A DNA stretch of 39,865 nucleotides. It comes from a virus. Of this stretch, positions 14,455 to 22,754 are shown piece by piece. The number at the start of each line of letters is the position of its first letter. Position 1 is the first letter of the stretch. The stretch lies in IMG/VR virus record IMGVR_UViG_3300035698_019908, positions 1 through 39,865 of that record. The stretch is one strand, 5' to 3'. Below the pieces are notes generated by a model. That model was not told the origin of the DNA. It ran no database searches and saw only the letters and a list, made by a program, of their open reading frames with translations. Position numbers and translations under genes: made by a program.

Positions 14455-16482
14455 ATGGTTAATTATATCTCTTGTCAAACAAAACAAGTTACTTTTGCAG
14501 CAAGTAGCAATTCACAAGATGTTACACTAGACAATGCTGTTATAACTGCAAATTCTTTTATTATAGTAAAAGGAAGTAGTGATAATGGTGATTTGTCTGG
14601 TGTTCAAATTACTGCTGAATTTAAAGATACTTCTACTGTAACTTTAAAAAGAGGAAGTTCTGTTTTAAATTCAACAGTAAATGTTCAAGTTATAGAAGCA
14701 AATACAGGAACAATAAACCAAGCATTTAGTGTAACGCATGATGAAGTTACAATTGCTTCTGGAGATACAACCACAGCCGAGACTGTATCTGTTTCTGATT
14801 ATACTAATTGTGTTGTATTGGTAGATACAAGAACTACTGCTTCTTTAACAGATAATCCTGAACGGGTAAATGTTAGGGGGAAAATGTCTTCTAATACTAA
14901 TCTTGATTTGACAAGAGAAGGTAGTGGTACGGAAATTGTTGTTCGTTATCAAATAATAGAGTTTAGTAGTGATGTTAGTGTTCAATTGGGAACAGAAACA
15001 ATGACTGGTTCTGCTGGAGAAACAGCTTCTATTTCTGCTGTTACTCTTGCACAATCTGTTTTGTTTATTACAAGTAGTTGTAATACTAATGGTTTGGCTC
15101 AGTCTTCTCCGAGAGGATATTTTAATTCAACTACTGAACTTGGTTTTACTAGACAAACATCTACTGGAAATGTAACTATTGAGTGGGCTGTTGTTGAATT
15201 TCCTTCTAGTGTTGTGGTTCAATCGGACCAAGCAACTCGTGGTACTACTGGTACAGTGACTGATGTAACAATTTCTTCTGTTACGACAGCAAATTCTTTT
15301 CTTGTTTTTTCTAATGATTGTACTGGAACAGGAACAGCTTTTCCAAGAACAAAAATTACTGGTAGGATTGAGAATTCAACTAATCTTGAGTTTATTGAGC
15401 TTTATGTTGGACAAACAAAATTAATTGAATGGTTTGCAATTGATTCTTCTGGTTGGGAAGATGTTTGGAGTGTTGGTTCGTGGAGTGGAACAGAAACTTT
15501 TTCAATAACTTCTGGAACAACAGAAACTAAAACTTTTACTATTGATGCAATTTTAATAAATAGAAATACAAAAGATTTTACTATTGATTCTTTATTACAA
15601 CAAAATAATAATTTAAAAACATTTACTATTGATTCTTTAATACAAAAAAACGACAATTTAAAATCATTTACAATAAATAGTATAATTAAAGGAACATATG
15701 ATAAACAATTTACAATAGATTCATTAATACAAGATATTAATACAAAAACATTCACTATTAATTCAGGGATACAAGATACTAATACAAAAACATTTAGTAT
15801 AAACAGTATTATAATTGATACAAATATAAAGTCATTTAGTATTGATAGTATTCTTCAAAAAACTAATACAAAAGAATTTTCAATAAATTCGTTATTACAA
15901 AAAAATGATAATTTAAAAACATTTACAATAGATTCATTAATAACTGATTCTTTTGGAAATACTTTTACAATAAATAGTATAATCAAAGGAACTTTTGATA
16001 AACAATTTACAATTGATTCATTGATTAGAAGTGTAAAAACAAAAACATTTACTATTGATGCAATATTGTTAAAAACATATACAAAATCATTTGAGATAAA
16101 TTCAATGTTAAAACTTACATATACGAAAGATTTTACTATTGATTCTTTATTACAACAAGAAGATAATTTAAAAACATTTACAATTGATTCGTTTATTCAA
16201 AATTCATATACAAAAGATTTTAGCATAAATAGTTCATTAGTAAAAACTTCAACAAAAACTTTTTCAATTAATGCAATAATAATTGATGTTGTTAAAAAAA
16301 CCTTTACTATTGATTCAAGAATTGTATATAGTGCAGGGCAAGAACAACCAATTATGATTTGTTCAAAATTAACACCTGTAAGTATTATTCATATAAATTC
16401 TTCACAAAATAATATTAAAAATAGTGTTAGTATTACACAAATAAATAAAAATAATCCTTCTATAGTAGCATATGAGTATTGA
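14455..16482 (+). CDS. Long repeat-containing fibre protein
   Basis: 675 residues. The first 345 residues look like three related beta-sandwich units; each contains a pattern near TTANSFLVF or QSVLFITSS and ends with EFSSDVSVQ, EFPSSVVVQ or a similar strand, suggesting internal triplication. Residues about 358-627 are 19 tandem units of roughly 14 residues with consensus TKTFTIDSLIQKxN, an alternating hydrophobic pattern expected to build a beta-solenoid or extended fibre. A short unique C terminus follows. No Shine-Dalgarno is visible; the ATG follows the previous stop by one base, so it is likely coupled. It is probably the distal part of a virion fibre. Confidence 0.75.
   Translation: MVNYISCQTKQVTFAASSNSQDVTLDNAVITANSFIIVKGSSDNGDLSGVQITAEFKDTSTVTLKRGSSVLNSTVNVQVIEANTGTINQAFSVTHDEVTIASGDTTTAETVSVSDYTNCVVLVDTRTTASLTDNPERVNVRGKMSSNTNLDLTREGSGTEIVVRYQIIEFSSDVSVQLGTETMTGSAGETASISAVTLAQSVLFITSSCNTNGLAQSSPRGYFNSTTELGFTRQTSTGNVTIEWAVVEFPSSVVVQSDQATRGTTGTVTDVTISSVTTANSFLVFSNDCTGTGTAFPRTKITGRIENSTNLEFIELYVGQTKLIEWFAIDSSGWEDVWSVGSWSGTETFSITSGTTETKTFTIDAILINRNTKDFTIDSLLQQNNNLKTFTIDSLIQKNDNLKSFTINSIIKGTYDKQFTIDSLIQDINTKTFTINSGIQDTNTKTFSINSIIIDTNIKSFSIDSILQKTNTKEFSINSLLQKNDNLKTFTIDSLITDSFGNTFTINSIIKGTFDKQFTIDSLIRSVKTKTFTIDAILLKTYTKSFEINSMLKLTYTKDFTIDSLLQQEDNLKTFTIDSFIQNSYTKDFSINSSLVKTSTKTFSINAIIIDVVKKTFTIDSRIVYSAGQEQPIMICSKLTPVSIIHINSSQNNIKNSVSITQINKNNPSIVAYEY
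15526..16335 (+). repeat. 19 tandem 14-residue coding repeats (about 42 bases each)
   Basis: Units read (T/L/D)K(T/D/S/Q)F(T/S)I(D/N)S(L/I)(L/I)x4-5. Conserved positions are Lys2, Phe4, Ile6, Asp/Asn7 and Ser/Ala8. Neighbouring units are not identical in DNA, although pairs such as the two IIKGT(Y/F)DKQFTIDSLI blocks show that two or more units were sometimes copied together. Confidence 0.9.
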
Positions 16483-16494
16483 CAAAAGGAAAAA

Positions 16495-16506
16495 ATTATA
16501 TTTAAA
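16495..16506 (+). promoter_or_regulatory. TATA box for the neck operon
   Basis: ATTATATTTAAA, 25-36 bases before ATG 16531, which lacks a Shine-Dalgarno. GATATTATTAAT directly precedes the ATG, so a leaderless or almost leaderless transcript is expected. Confidence 0.65.
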
Positions 16507-16530
16507 AAGTATAAAAAGGATATTATTAAT

Positions 16531-17751
16531 ATGGTAGTAATTATAAAAATATTAAATCCAAATTTAAGTGATTTAGAAAGAACAATATTATCTGCAAATG
16601 TTAGTTCTGGAACAACTATTGGAGTAGATAGTAATCAAGGATTAGCAATAAATGATTATTTAGTAATTGGAAATTTACAAACAGATAATACAGAATTAAG
16701 AAAGATATCAAGTATTACTGGATTAAATATAGTTGTTGATTCTGCATTAACAACTTCACATATTGCTGGAGAACCTGTGAGAAAAACTTCTTATAATCAA
16801 ATACAAGTATATAAAGCATCATCACAATCAGGAACATATTCTCTTCTTACAACAATTGATATTGATTTTTCAAATCAAAATGGTGAAACAGTATATATTG
16901 ATAATACAGGTTTATCAACTGATTATTATAAAACAAAATATTACAATGCAACAACATTAATAGTATCATCTTTTTCTTCAGCAGTAAAAGGTAGTGGATT
17001 AAATACATATATTACAAAAGAAAATTTTAGATTAAGAACAGGAATAACTGCAAGTGATTTAAATGATAGTGTTTTGGATACATTTTTACAACGTGCAACA
17101 CAACAAATTAGAGATAAATGTTATATGTTAAGAAGAAGAGAATTTATGACTTCTTCTACAGATAGTGAAGGAACAAAAAAGTATTATTTTACACATGGAT
17201 ATATAGCAGATGACAATTTAGATAGTGTAATTGATAAAAATGATTTAGAAGTATTAGAAATAAATTCTGATGGAACTGTTGAAAATGATATTACAGACCA
17301 AGTTGATACTATTAATCAATATAATGTATATTTCACATTAAATAGTGGATATCCAAGTGATGATTCTTATAATGTTTTTTGTACTTATAGATGGACAAGA
17401 TATCCTTTTGCAGAAGTTGTTAATGATATTGAAGAATTATGTGAAAGTCTTACAATGACTTATTATGTAAAAAGAACAATTACAGATAGTTATAAAAGAG
17501 GAATAAAAAATATTAGTGTTCCAGGATTAAGTATTTCAAGAGAAGCAGATGCATTTAAAGATATGCTTGAATATTATAATAAAAATGCTCAAAGATTAAT
17601 AAATAAATTACAACCAATTAAATTTGTTTCATGGCAAGGAAATACTGGAGCTACACAATATCCACATGCTCAAGGACAACCAATTAAAAGAGATATGTTA
17701 AATTCATATGAAAACTTAGATGCAAGGATTGATAGATTGAGGAGGAGATAA
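16531..17751 (+). CDS. Head-tail adaptor protein with extra N-terminal beta domain
   Basis: 406 residues. The C-terminal half (about 165-330) has the helical adaptor pattern: YITKENFRLRTGITASDLNDSVLDTFLQRATQQIRDKCYMLRRREF, with a later helix pair around VVNDIEELCESLTMTYYVKRTI. This is the connector fold of HK97 gp6/SPP1 gp15, which docks a ring beneath the portal. The first 160 residues are an added beta region ending in an Ig/fibronectin-like stretch (YKASSQSGTYSLLTTIDIDF), absent from usual 100-200-residue adaptors. The next three genes are neck proteins in the usual order, which supports the call. Location after the fibre block rather than directly after the capsid is unusual. Confidence 0.75.
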   Translation: MVVIIKILNPNLSDLERTILSANVSSGTTIGVDSNQGLAINDYLVIGNLQTDNTELRKISSITGLNIVVDSALTTSHIAGEPVRKTSYNQIQVYKASSQSGTYSLLTTIDIDFSNQNGETVYIDNTGLSTDYYKTKYYNATTLIVSSFSSAVKGSGLNTYITKENFRLRTGITASDLNDSVLDTFLQRATQQIRDKCYMLRRREFMTSSTDSEGTKKYYFTHGYIADDNLDSVIDKNDLEVLEINSDGTVENDITDQVDTINQYNVYFTLNSGYPSDDSYNVFCTYRWTRYPFAEVVNDIEELCESLTMTYYVKRTITDSYKRGIKNISVPGLSISREADAFKDMLEYYNKNAQRLINKLQPIKFVSWQGNTGATQYPHAQGQPIKRDMLNSYENLDARIDRLRRR

Positions 17752-17753
17752 AA

Positions 17754-18143
17754 ATGTCTTTTCTTAATCCTGTTGATGATGTAATAAATTTAATTAATGA
17801 ATTTGGCACTACTGTTACATTACGAACAATTTCTTCTACATATGACTCTCAAACCGGAGACCCATTAAATACTGGGGCATCATCTTCAATAAAAGTTATT
17901 CCATTTAGTACTGATAAAATGGAAAGAATAATGAATCCAACAACATTAACTGATGACACAGTAAATTTTACTACAAAATATAGTGATAATGTAAGTATTA
18001 ATGATGAAATTATTCTTGGAACTATAACATATATTATGAAAGAAATAACAGAAAAACCAATTTTTAGTTATGTTCCAACTGAATTAAATAATTCTCCTGC
18101 ATTAGTTACTTTTAGAGCAATTAAAAAGCAGGATAGTGCATAA
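17754..18143 (+). CDS. Head-tail stopper-like (joining) protein
   Basis: 129 residues, strong AGGAGGAGAT ribosome binding site. A mostly beta protein with GTTVTLRTISSTYDSQTGDPLNTGASSSIKVIPF followed by SINDEIILGTITYIMKEI and a final VTFRAIKK strand. This fits the head-tail joining family (SPP1 gp16/HK97 gp7-like stopper), small barrels that close the connector after packaging. It sits between adaptor and HK97-gp10-like genes as in many siphoviruses. The family call depends on both pattern and position. Confidence 0.65.
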   Translation: MSFLNPVDDVINLINEFGTTVTLRTISSTYDSQTGDPLNTGASSSIKVIPFSTDKMERIMNPTTLTDDTVNFTTKYSDNVSINDEIILGTITYIMKEITEKPIFSYVPTELNNSPALVTFRAIKKQDSA

Positions 18144-18144
18144 A

Positions 18145-18528
18145 ATGACTGATGAAATAAAGCTTGTTTTAGATGATTGGATTAATTCTTTTTTAGAAGA
18201 ATTTTGTAAACAAGTTGTTGAAGAAGCTAAAATTAATTTAAAAATAGGTGGTCATAGTATCTCTGGCAAATTAATTGATAATATTAAATATGAAAAAATC
18301 AATGATGGAGAATATCAAATACATGTTGATTGTGAATATGCTTCATTCTTAGAATATGGAACCCGAGCCCATGTAATTCGACCTAAAAATAAAAAAGCCT
18401 TAAAATTTCAAGTAAAGGGTAAAGATATTTTTGCTAAAGAAGTTCATCATCCAGGAACACCTCCTTTTCCCTATATGGAACCAGCCATAAATACTGTTAT
18501 ACAAAAAGCAGAAAAAAAAGAATTATAA
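18145..18528 (+). CDS. HK97 gp10-like tail completion protein
   Basis: 127 residues from ATG 18145; an in-frame GTG at 18136 overlaps the previous stop and lacks a better ribosome site. The motif order is clear: ISGKLIDNIKYEK, then DCEYASFLEYGTRAHVIRPKNKKALKF, then AKEVHHPGTPPFPYMEPAI. That is the signature of the HK97 gp10 family, including the YAxxLEYGT turn and the H-PGT-P-PFM-PA end. These proteins form part of the neck or tail-terminator interface. The assignment is among the firmest in the tail region. Confidence 0.85.
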   Translation: MTDEIKLVLDDWINSFLEEFCKQVVEEAKINLKIGGHSISGKLIDNIKYEKINDGEYQIHVDCEYASFLEYGTRAHVIRPKNKKALKFQVKGKDIFAKEVHHPGTPPFPYMEPAINTVIQKAEKKEL

Positions 18529-18530
18529 AA

Positions 18531-18543
18531 ATTATATTTAAAT
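18531..18543 (+). promoter_or_regulatory. TATA box for the tail operon
   Basis: ATTATATTTAAAT just after the 18528 stop. The start site is expected near 18565-18570, where ATATTATATAATAA resembles the start regions of other promoters here. That leaves a 60-base leader with two hairpins before ATG 18630. Confidence 0.65.
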
Positions 18544-18571
18544 ATGACTAATTTTATATATTATATAATAA

Positions 18572-18618
18572 TTCCAAAATATGGGTTTTTTTGGAATCTA
18601 AAAATAGGGAATTTTTAG
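18572..18618 (+). promoter_or_regulatory. Structured 5' leader with two tandem hairpins
   Basis: Hairpin 1 pairs TTCCAAAA (18572-18579) with TTTTGGAA (18589-18596). Hairpin 2 pairs CTAAAAAT (18598-18605) with ATTTTTAG (18611-18618) around AGGGA. The AGGGGAT ribosome binding site begins at the foot of hairpin 2, so folding could influence initiation at ATG 18630. Other promoters here give little or no leader, so this one stands out. It does not match a riboswitch consensus I know. Confidence 0.5.
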
Positions 18619-18629
18619 GGGATAATACA

Positions 18630-19310
18630 ATGAAAAGACTAAAAATAAGTCTACTAAATGACTTACGCAAATATCTCACTGACCCAGCAAGCAGAGGAAC
18701 ATCAATCACAGAAACTTTTAATGGTGATGATTTAGAAACAGAATTTTCTCTAACTAATACTTCTTTAATGTATATTGATTCAATCACAATTAATTCAGTT
18801 TCAAAAAAATTGAATAGAGATTATTATTTAGATTTTGGGAGAGGTGCAACAACTGGTAAAATAACATTTATCACTGCTCCAACAACAGGAACAAATAATA
18901 TTTCAATAACATATAAATATGGAGATAATTGGATTTACCCAGGAACACCACAAACCTCAAATAGACAATTGCCAAGAATAGGAATATTAAGAACAGGTGG
19001 GGGTCATAGACCCGCAGGAACAGCACAACAATCAGAATTTGTTGATGCAAATTTTAGATTAGGAATATGGGTTAAAAGTGGAGAATCATACACAATTAGT
19101 GATGAAATTTATACAGGAGATAAATTATTAGATTATATTGAAGATGATATTTCAACACAAATAGTAAAAATGAGAAGAGATTATGACGAACCATATAAAG
19201 TTATTACTTGGGATATTCAAAGTACAGTTGATATTCCATTTGATGAACAATTTAAATTAAATCGAAGGGAGATTAGTATTAGAATAATGTATCAAAAAAG
19301 TTATTCTTAA
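18630..19310 (+). CDS. Tail terminator-like neck protein
   Basis: 226 residues from ATG 18630 with AGGGGAT seven bases upstream; the longer frame from TTG 18591 runs through the hairpin leader and is rejected. Segments include a beta domain ETFNGDDLETEFSLTNTSLMYIDSITINSVSKKLNRDYYLDF (phage tail N-terminal strand pattern) and a C-terminal alpha/beta part VDANFRLGIWVKSGESYTISDEIYTGDKLLDYIEDDI... FKLNRREISIRIMYQ. The latter fits tail terminator or tail-completion proteins that cap the tube. Position between the gp10-like protein and tail tube supports this. The N-terminal half may be an inserted domain. Confidence 0.6.
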   Translation: MKRLKISLLNDLRKYLTDPASRGTSITETFNGDDLETEFSLTNTSLMYIDSITINSVSKKLNRDYYLDFGRGATTGKITFITAPTTGTNNISITYKYGDNWIYPGTPQTSNRQLPRIGILRTGGGHRPAGTAQQSEFVDANFRLGIWVKSGESYTISDEIYTGDKLLDYIEDDISTQIVKMRRDYDEPYKVITWDIQSTVDIPFDEQFKLNRREISIRIMYQKSYS

Positions 19311-19327
19311 TTAAAAAGGTGATTAAA

Positions 19328-19483
19328 ATGGATGATGCAAAATGGAATGATTTTGTTAAAAAAAGAGCCATGGTTAGGGTTAGGGCTAAAGGTCCAAACA
19401 CACCCATGCAAAAAGTTAAAGTTAAAGAAGGAGGCAAAACAGCCTTCAGTTTTAATAAAAAAATTTCTGGGAGGGGATTATAA
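19328..19483 (+). CDS. 51-residue basic protein
   Basis: ATG 19328 has AAAGGTGATTAAA upstream, one of the best ribosome binding sites in the window. The product is strongly basic (KKRAMVRVRAKGPNTPMQKVKVKEGGKTAFSFNKKISGRGL in pieces) and ends immediately before the tail tube ATG with no gap. There is no known family. A small basic protein before the tube gene could be a tail assembly factor or bind nucleic acid. The clear ribosome site and tight packing argue that it is real. Confidence 0.65.
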   Translation: MDDAKWNDFVKKRAMVRVRAKGPNTPMQKVKVKEGGKTAFSFNKKISGRGL

Positions 19484-20518
19484 ATGACTACTTTAGGAGG
19501 AAAAAAGAGTAGAATTGCGTTTGCAATTGAAGCAACCTATGGAACAAACCCAGCTACTGGATACTTAACCATAGGACAAATACAAGGCGAACCACAAGTA
19601 ACAGTAAACAACCAACTTATACCAATTCATGCTTCTGGTAGAATAAATACTAGAAATATTTTAGCAGGACAAGTTCAAGTAGGAGCAACAATTGATTATT
19701 ATGCACAAGATGCTACATTTTTAATTGCTGCAATTGGAGATTTAGATACAACTTCTCCAGTAACAAATACAAGTAATTACATTCATTATGGGACAACAGA
19801 AGATAGTACTTCAACAACAGCAACACCAGTAGAATATGAATCAAAAGCATATTCATTAAGTGTTGGATTAGAAAATGGTACTACAGATGATGTTTTAAGT
19901 TTAACAGGATGTAAAACAAATAGTATTAGTGTAACATTAAGTCAAACAGAACCATTAAAAGTTTCTGCTGATATAATTGCACAAAATGTAACTTATGAAA
20001 CAACAGCACAAGCAATTACAGAAATAACATATGGTCCTTGGATGTATCATGATAAGGGAACAATAAATCTTGATAGTGTTACAATAGCAGATATGACTGA
20101 ATTAACTTTTACAGTTGATAACGGTCTAAATAGAGTATATGGAATACTTCCAACAAGTAAAAAGAGAGCAATAACAGATTTATTACAAGGAGATAGAGGA
20201 ATATCTGGTTCAATAACATTTAATTATGATGGTTCATATACTGAATTAAGTAAATTGTTTAGTGACCAAGCTAATGCAGTAACTCCGAGTAATGATAAAG
20301 TAAAAGAATTTACAATAACTTGTTTGTTAGATAATAATGAAACAACAACTGTTGCAGATTATAGAGCAATATATATAGAATTAACTGGTGTAAAATTAGG
20401 AGAATTAACTAAAAGAATTCCACAAGATGGGAATGCAGTAACAGAAGCATATAATTTTACAGCAACAAATGTAGATATAAAAGGATATGATGCAACAGCA
20501 AGCGACCCATGGAGTTAA
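19484..20518 (+). CDS. Tail tube protein (major tail protein)
   Basis: 344 residues, ribosome site GGGAGGGGAT. Starts KKSRIAFAIEATYGTNPATGYLTIGQIQGEP, the typical opening of phage tube proteins of the Phage_tail_2/TP901-1-like group, followed by alternating strands and a helix near RAITDLLQGDRGISGSI. Repeated TITC/ITFN strands and a final ATNVDIKGYD close the barrel. Six-fold rings of this protein stack to form the non-contractile tube. It is followed by a chaperone gene with frameshift and the tape measure, the canonical order. No sheath gene is seen, so the tail is siphovirus-like. Confidence 0.8.
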   Translation: MTTLGGKKSRIAFAIEATYGTNPATGYLTIGQIQGEPQVTVNNQLIPIHASGRINTRNILAGQVQVGATIDYYAQDATFLIAAIGDLDTTSPVTNTSNYIHYGTTEDSTSTTATPVEYESKAYSLSVGLENGTTDDVLSLTGCKTNSISVTLSQTEPLKVSADIIAQNVTYETTAQAITEITYGPWMYHDKGTINLDSVTIADMTELTFTVDNGLNRVYGILPTSKKRAITDLLQGDRGISGSITFNYDGSYTELSKLFSDQANAVTPSNDKVKEFTITCLLDNNETTTVADYRAIYIELTGVKLGELTKRIPQDGNAVTEAYNFTATNVDIKGYDATASDPWS

Positions 20519-20535
20519 AAGTAGGAGGTAACTAA

Positions 20536-20880
20536 ATGGAACAAGAATTATTTGAATATACCGGAACAACCGGTGATAAGTACAAAGTTAGAAAACTACG
20601 GTTTTTGGAAAGAAATGATATGTTCAGAAGTGCAAATAAAGTAACAACTTTAATTGATTCTGAAACAAAAAAAACAAAAACAGAAGCATTTTCTGATTCA
20701 CAAACATTACACGAAGTTATGTTACAATACGCAATTGTAGAAGCTCCGTGGTTGGATAAACCAATACAAGGAAAAATCAGTTTAAATGAACTTAATGGAA
20801 TTAAAATTGAAGATGTACAAGATTTAATTGAGTTTATTGATGGAATGAATTTCCCTAAAAAAGAAGTGGAAGAAAAATAA
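20536..20880 (+). CDS. Tail assembly chaperone, short form (gpG-like)
   Basis: 114 residues with AGGAGGT ribosome site. The small acidic protein (YTGTTGDKYKVRKLRFLERNDMFRSANKV... IEDVQDLIEFIDGMNFP) lies between tail tube and tape measure, where lambda gpG-type chaperones are found. In such phages the chaperone coats the tape measure during tail assembly and is absent from the virion. The gene ends KKEVEEK with A-rich runs at 20857-20862 and 20873-20877, and the -1 frame then stays open to 21104. Confidence 0.75.
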   Translation: MEQELFEYTGTTGDKYKVRKLRFLERNDMFRSANKVTTLIDSETKKTKTEAFSDSQTLHEVMLQYAIVEAPWLDKPIQGKISLNELNGIKIEDVQDLIEFIDGMNFPKKEVEEK

Positions 20881-21104
20881 GATGGGCAGTACGGAACGGT
20901 TATATAACTGGAAATGATAGAGAAATAGCTGAAATATTTCAATTATTTTCTATATCAACAAAATTCCGTTGTCTGCCCAGAAGTGGAGGAATCGAACAAC
21001 AAGATGCAATTTTGCTCGATTATTTCATGATAATAGTAAATCAAGAAAATAAAGAAACAAAAAAAGATATGGAAATACAAAGAACAAAATCAATGAAGAG
21101 ATGA
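20859..21104 (+). CDS. -1 frame extension of tail chaperone (gpGT-like), by probable ribosomal frameshift
   Basis: This frame is open from just after a TAA at 20856-20858 until TGA at 21102. It encodes WAVRNGYITGNDREIAEIFQ... LLDYFMIIVNQENKE..., a helical extension. It has no start codon or ribosome site near its beginning; the only in-frame ATGs come late. A slip of -1 at A6 (20857-20862) or at AAAAA before the zero-frame stop (20873-20877) would give a fused protein of about 190 residues. That matches the lambda gpG/gpGT arrangement and the location directly before the tape measure. The exact slip site is not determined. Confidence 0.65.
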   Translation, partial: KRSGRKIRWAVRNGYITGNDREIAEIFQLFSISTKFRCLPRSGGIEQQDAILLDYFMIIVNQENKETKKDMEIQRTKSMKR

Positions 21105-21108
21105 TGAT

Positions 21109-22746
21109 GTGGCTGGAATACAACAAGATATAATATTCAATATAAAAACCACAGGTGGGGATAAAGCATCTGGTGCTGCCCTTGCTGCAAAAAAAACTAT
21201 ATCTACATCATCAGCATCTACTGCTGCAGGATTAGCAAAAAAAGATTCGAATAGTGGAGGAATGTTATCTGGTTTAAAAACAATGACTTCTAATATAACA
21301 AGTCCAATTAAAGGAATTATTAATTCTATATCAGGAATAGCATCTAGTGTTGCAGGATTACTTGGTATTGCTGCAGGATTCGGATTACTTATAGCATCAA
21401 GTAAATCTTTACAAAAAACACTTTCAAATATTGGAAAAATGGTAATGATGATAATTCGTCCAATTGGTGATATGTTAGCAATATTACTTATGCCTTTAAT
21501 GATGTTAATTAAACCACTGGCTTTATTTATTAATGCTACTATGCGTCCATTTATGCGTGAAGCAAGACAAAGTTTTAGAACAGGAATGAAATTGGGACAA
21601 CAAGCAAAAGAAGCAGAAGAAGCAGGATTGCCTGATTTAGCTAATCAATTAAGTGCATTAAGTCTTGAATCATTTGCTTCAGGTGCAATGCAATTAGGTT
21701 CTGGGTTTATTAAATTAATTACTGCAGCAATTGGAGAAGGATTAAAACTAGCAGTTGACATATTTTTAGCACCAGCTCAAATATTAATTGATGTTTTTAA
21801 ATCTCTTGGTGTAGATACAACTATAGCACAAAATTCTTTAAATGATTTTAGACTTACACTTAAAGAAGGAATAACAGCAGGAATTACTACAGCAATGGAA
21901 GCTATTGATAATTTTTCTGAAACTTTAGCAAAAAGAGGAGATTTTCTTACATCTGTTGCAAAAAATGTTAATAAAGTATTTGGAAGTATGAAAGATTTAA
22001 AAATGCCTGAAGAAGCAAAAAAAATATTAGAAGATGGTCTTGTTGAATCTATCGCTAATGGGAATACAAAAGCTGTTGAAGAAACAACAAATTCAATAAT
22101 TGAAGTTATAAATAAAGCAAAAATAGCTGGAAAAATAGCAGGAGAAGAATTAGGCAATGCAATAATTGAAGGTTTTAATAAAAATTTACCTGAAGTAACA
22201 GATAATGTTAATACTGAAACAAGTACGCAAACAAGTTTATGGTCCATGTTTTTAGGTGGTATTGAAACATTAATAAATACACAATTTGGTGCTGTTGGAA
22301 CATTTATGACAACTTGGTTTTCTGAAATGGTTATAAATTGGACAACAAATATGAATAATATTGAAAATATAAATAAACTTGCATTAGCATCTGCAAAAAA
22401 TGATTTTAACACTTTTGGAGAAGCATTACAACAAATTGCAAGAGATGCATTATCTTCAGCAAAAGTAGCACAATCCGCAGCAAATGCTGCACAAAAAGCA
22501 CAAAATACAACATTAAGTGTATCTTCCTCTTCAATAAATCCAAATAAAGTTAATGATTTAATTATTACTTCTAATGGACAAGTATTTCAACCAGCACCAG
22601 ACGATAATATTATTGCGACAAAAGATGGTATTGGTGGTGGGACAACTGTAAACTTAAATATTGGAACTATTGTTGCAAATAATGGTGACGACATGAAAAA
22701 ACAATTAGATGAATTAGTTAGAGACACAATGAGGAAATATAATTAG
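21109..22746 (+). CDS. Tape measure protein
   Basis: 545 residues starting at GTG 21109; GATGAT just upstream may serve as a weak ribosome site and the gene is close-coupled to the frameshift product. The sequence is helical, Ala/Lys/Ser-rich, with hydrophobic segments at about 80-105 (SISGIASSVAGLLGIAAGFGLL) and 113-145 (VMMIIRPIGDMLAILLMPLMM), as in tape measures that later help the genome cross the membrane. The C-terminal third is coiled coil with Ala-rich heptads (SAKVAQSAANAAQKAQNT). At about 1.5 angstrom per residue the tail would be roughly 80 nm. No lytic domain is seen. Confidence 0.8.
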   Translation: MAGIQQDIIFNIKTTGGDKASGAALAAKKTISTSSASTAAGLAKKDSNSGGMLSGLKTMTSNITSPIKGIINSISGIASSVAGLLGIAAGFGLLIASSKSLQKTLSNIGKMVMMIIRPIGDMLAILLMPLMMLIKPLALFINATMRPFMREARQSFRTGMKLGQQAKEAEEAGLPDLANQLSALSLESFASGAMQLGSGFIKLITAAIGEGLKLAVDIFLAPAQILIDVFKSLGVDTTIAQNSLNDFRLTLKEGITAGITTAMEAIDNFSETLAKRGDFLTSVAKNVNKVFGSMKDLKMPEEAKKILEDGLVESIANGNTKAVEETTNSIIEVINKAKIAGKIAGEELGNAIIEGFNKNLPEVTDNVNTETSTQTSLWSMFLGGIETLINTQFGAVGTFMTTWFSEMVINWTTNMNNIENINKLALASAKNDFNTFGEALQQIARDALSSAKVAQSAANAAQKAQNTTLSVSSSSINPNKVNDLIITSNGQVFQPAPDDNIIATKDGIGGGTTVNLNIGTIVANNGDDMKKQLDELVRDTMRKYN

Positions 22747-22754
22747 GTGATTAA

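Noticed and set aside
15526-16335. Regular 42-base repeats resembling a CRISPR array or minisatellite
   Set aside because: The units are adjacent without unique spacers, vary at third codon positions and stay in frame, so they are protein repeats. The Cas4-like gene alone does not indicate CRISPR.
18572-18618. preQ1 riboswitch, suggested by the deazaguanine genes
   Set aside because: The hairpins do not show the preQ1-I loop or tail consensus, and the gene controlled is a tail protein.
21777-22412. 211-codon minus-strand frame within the tape measure
   Set aside because: Complement of an Ala/Lys-rich coding region; no promoter or ribosome site and no recognisable protein.
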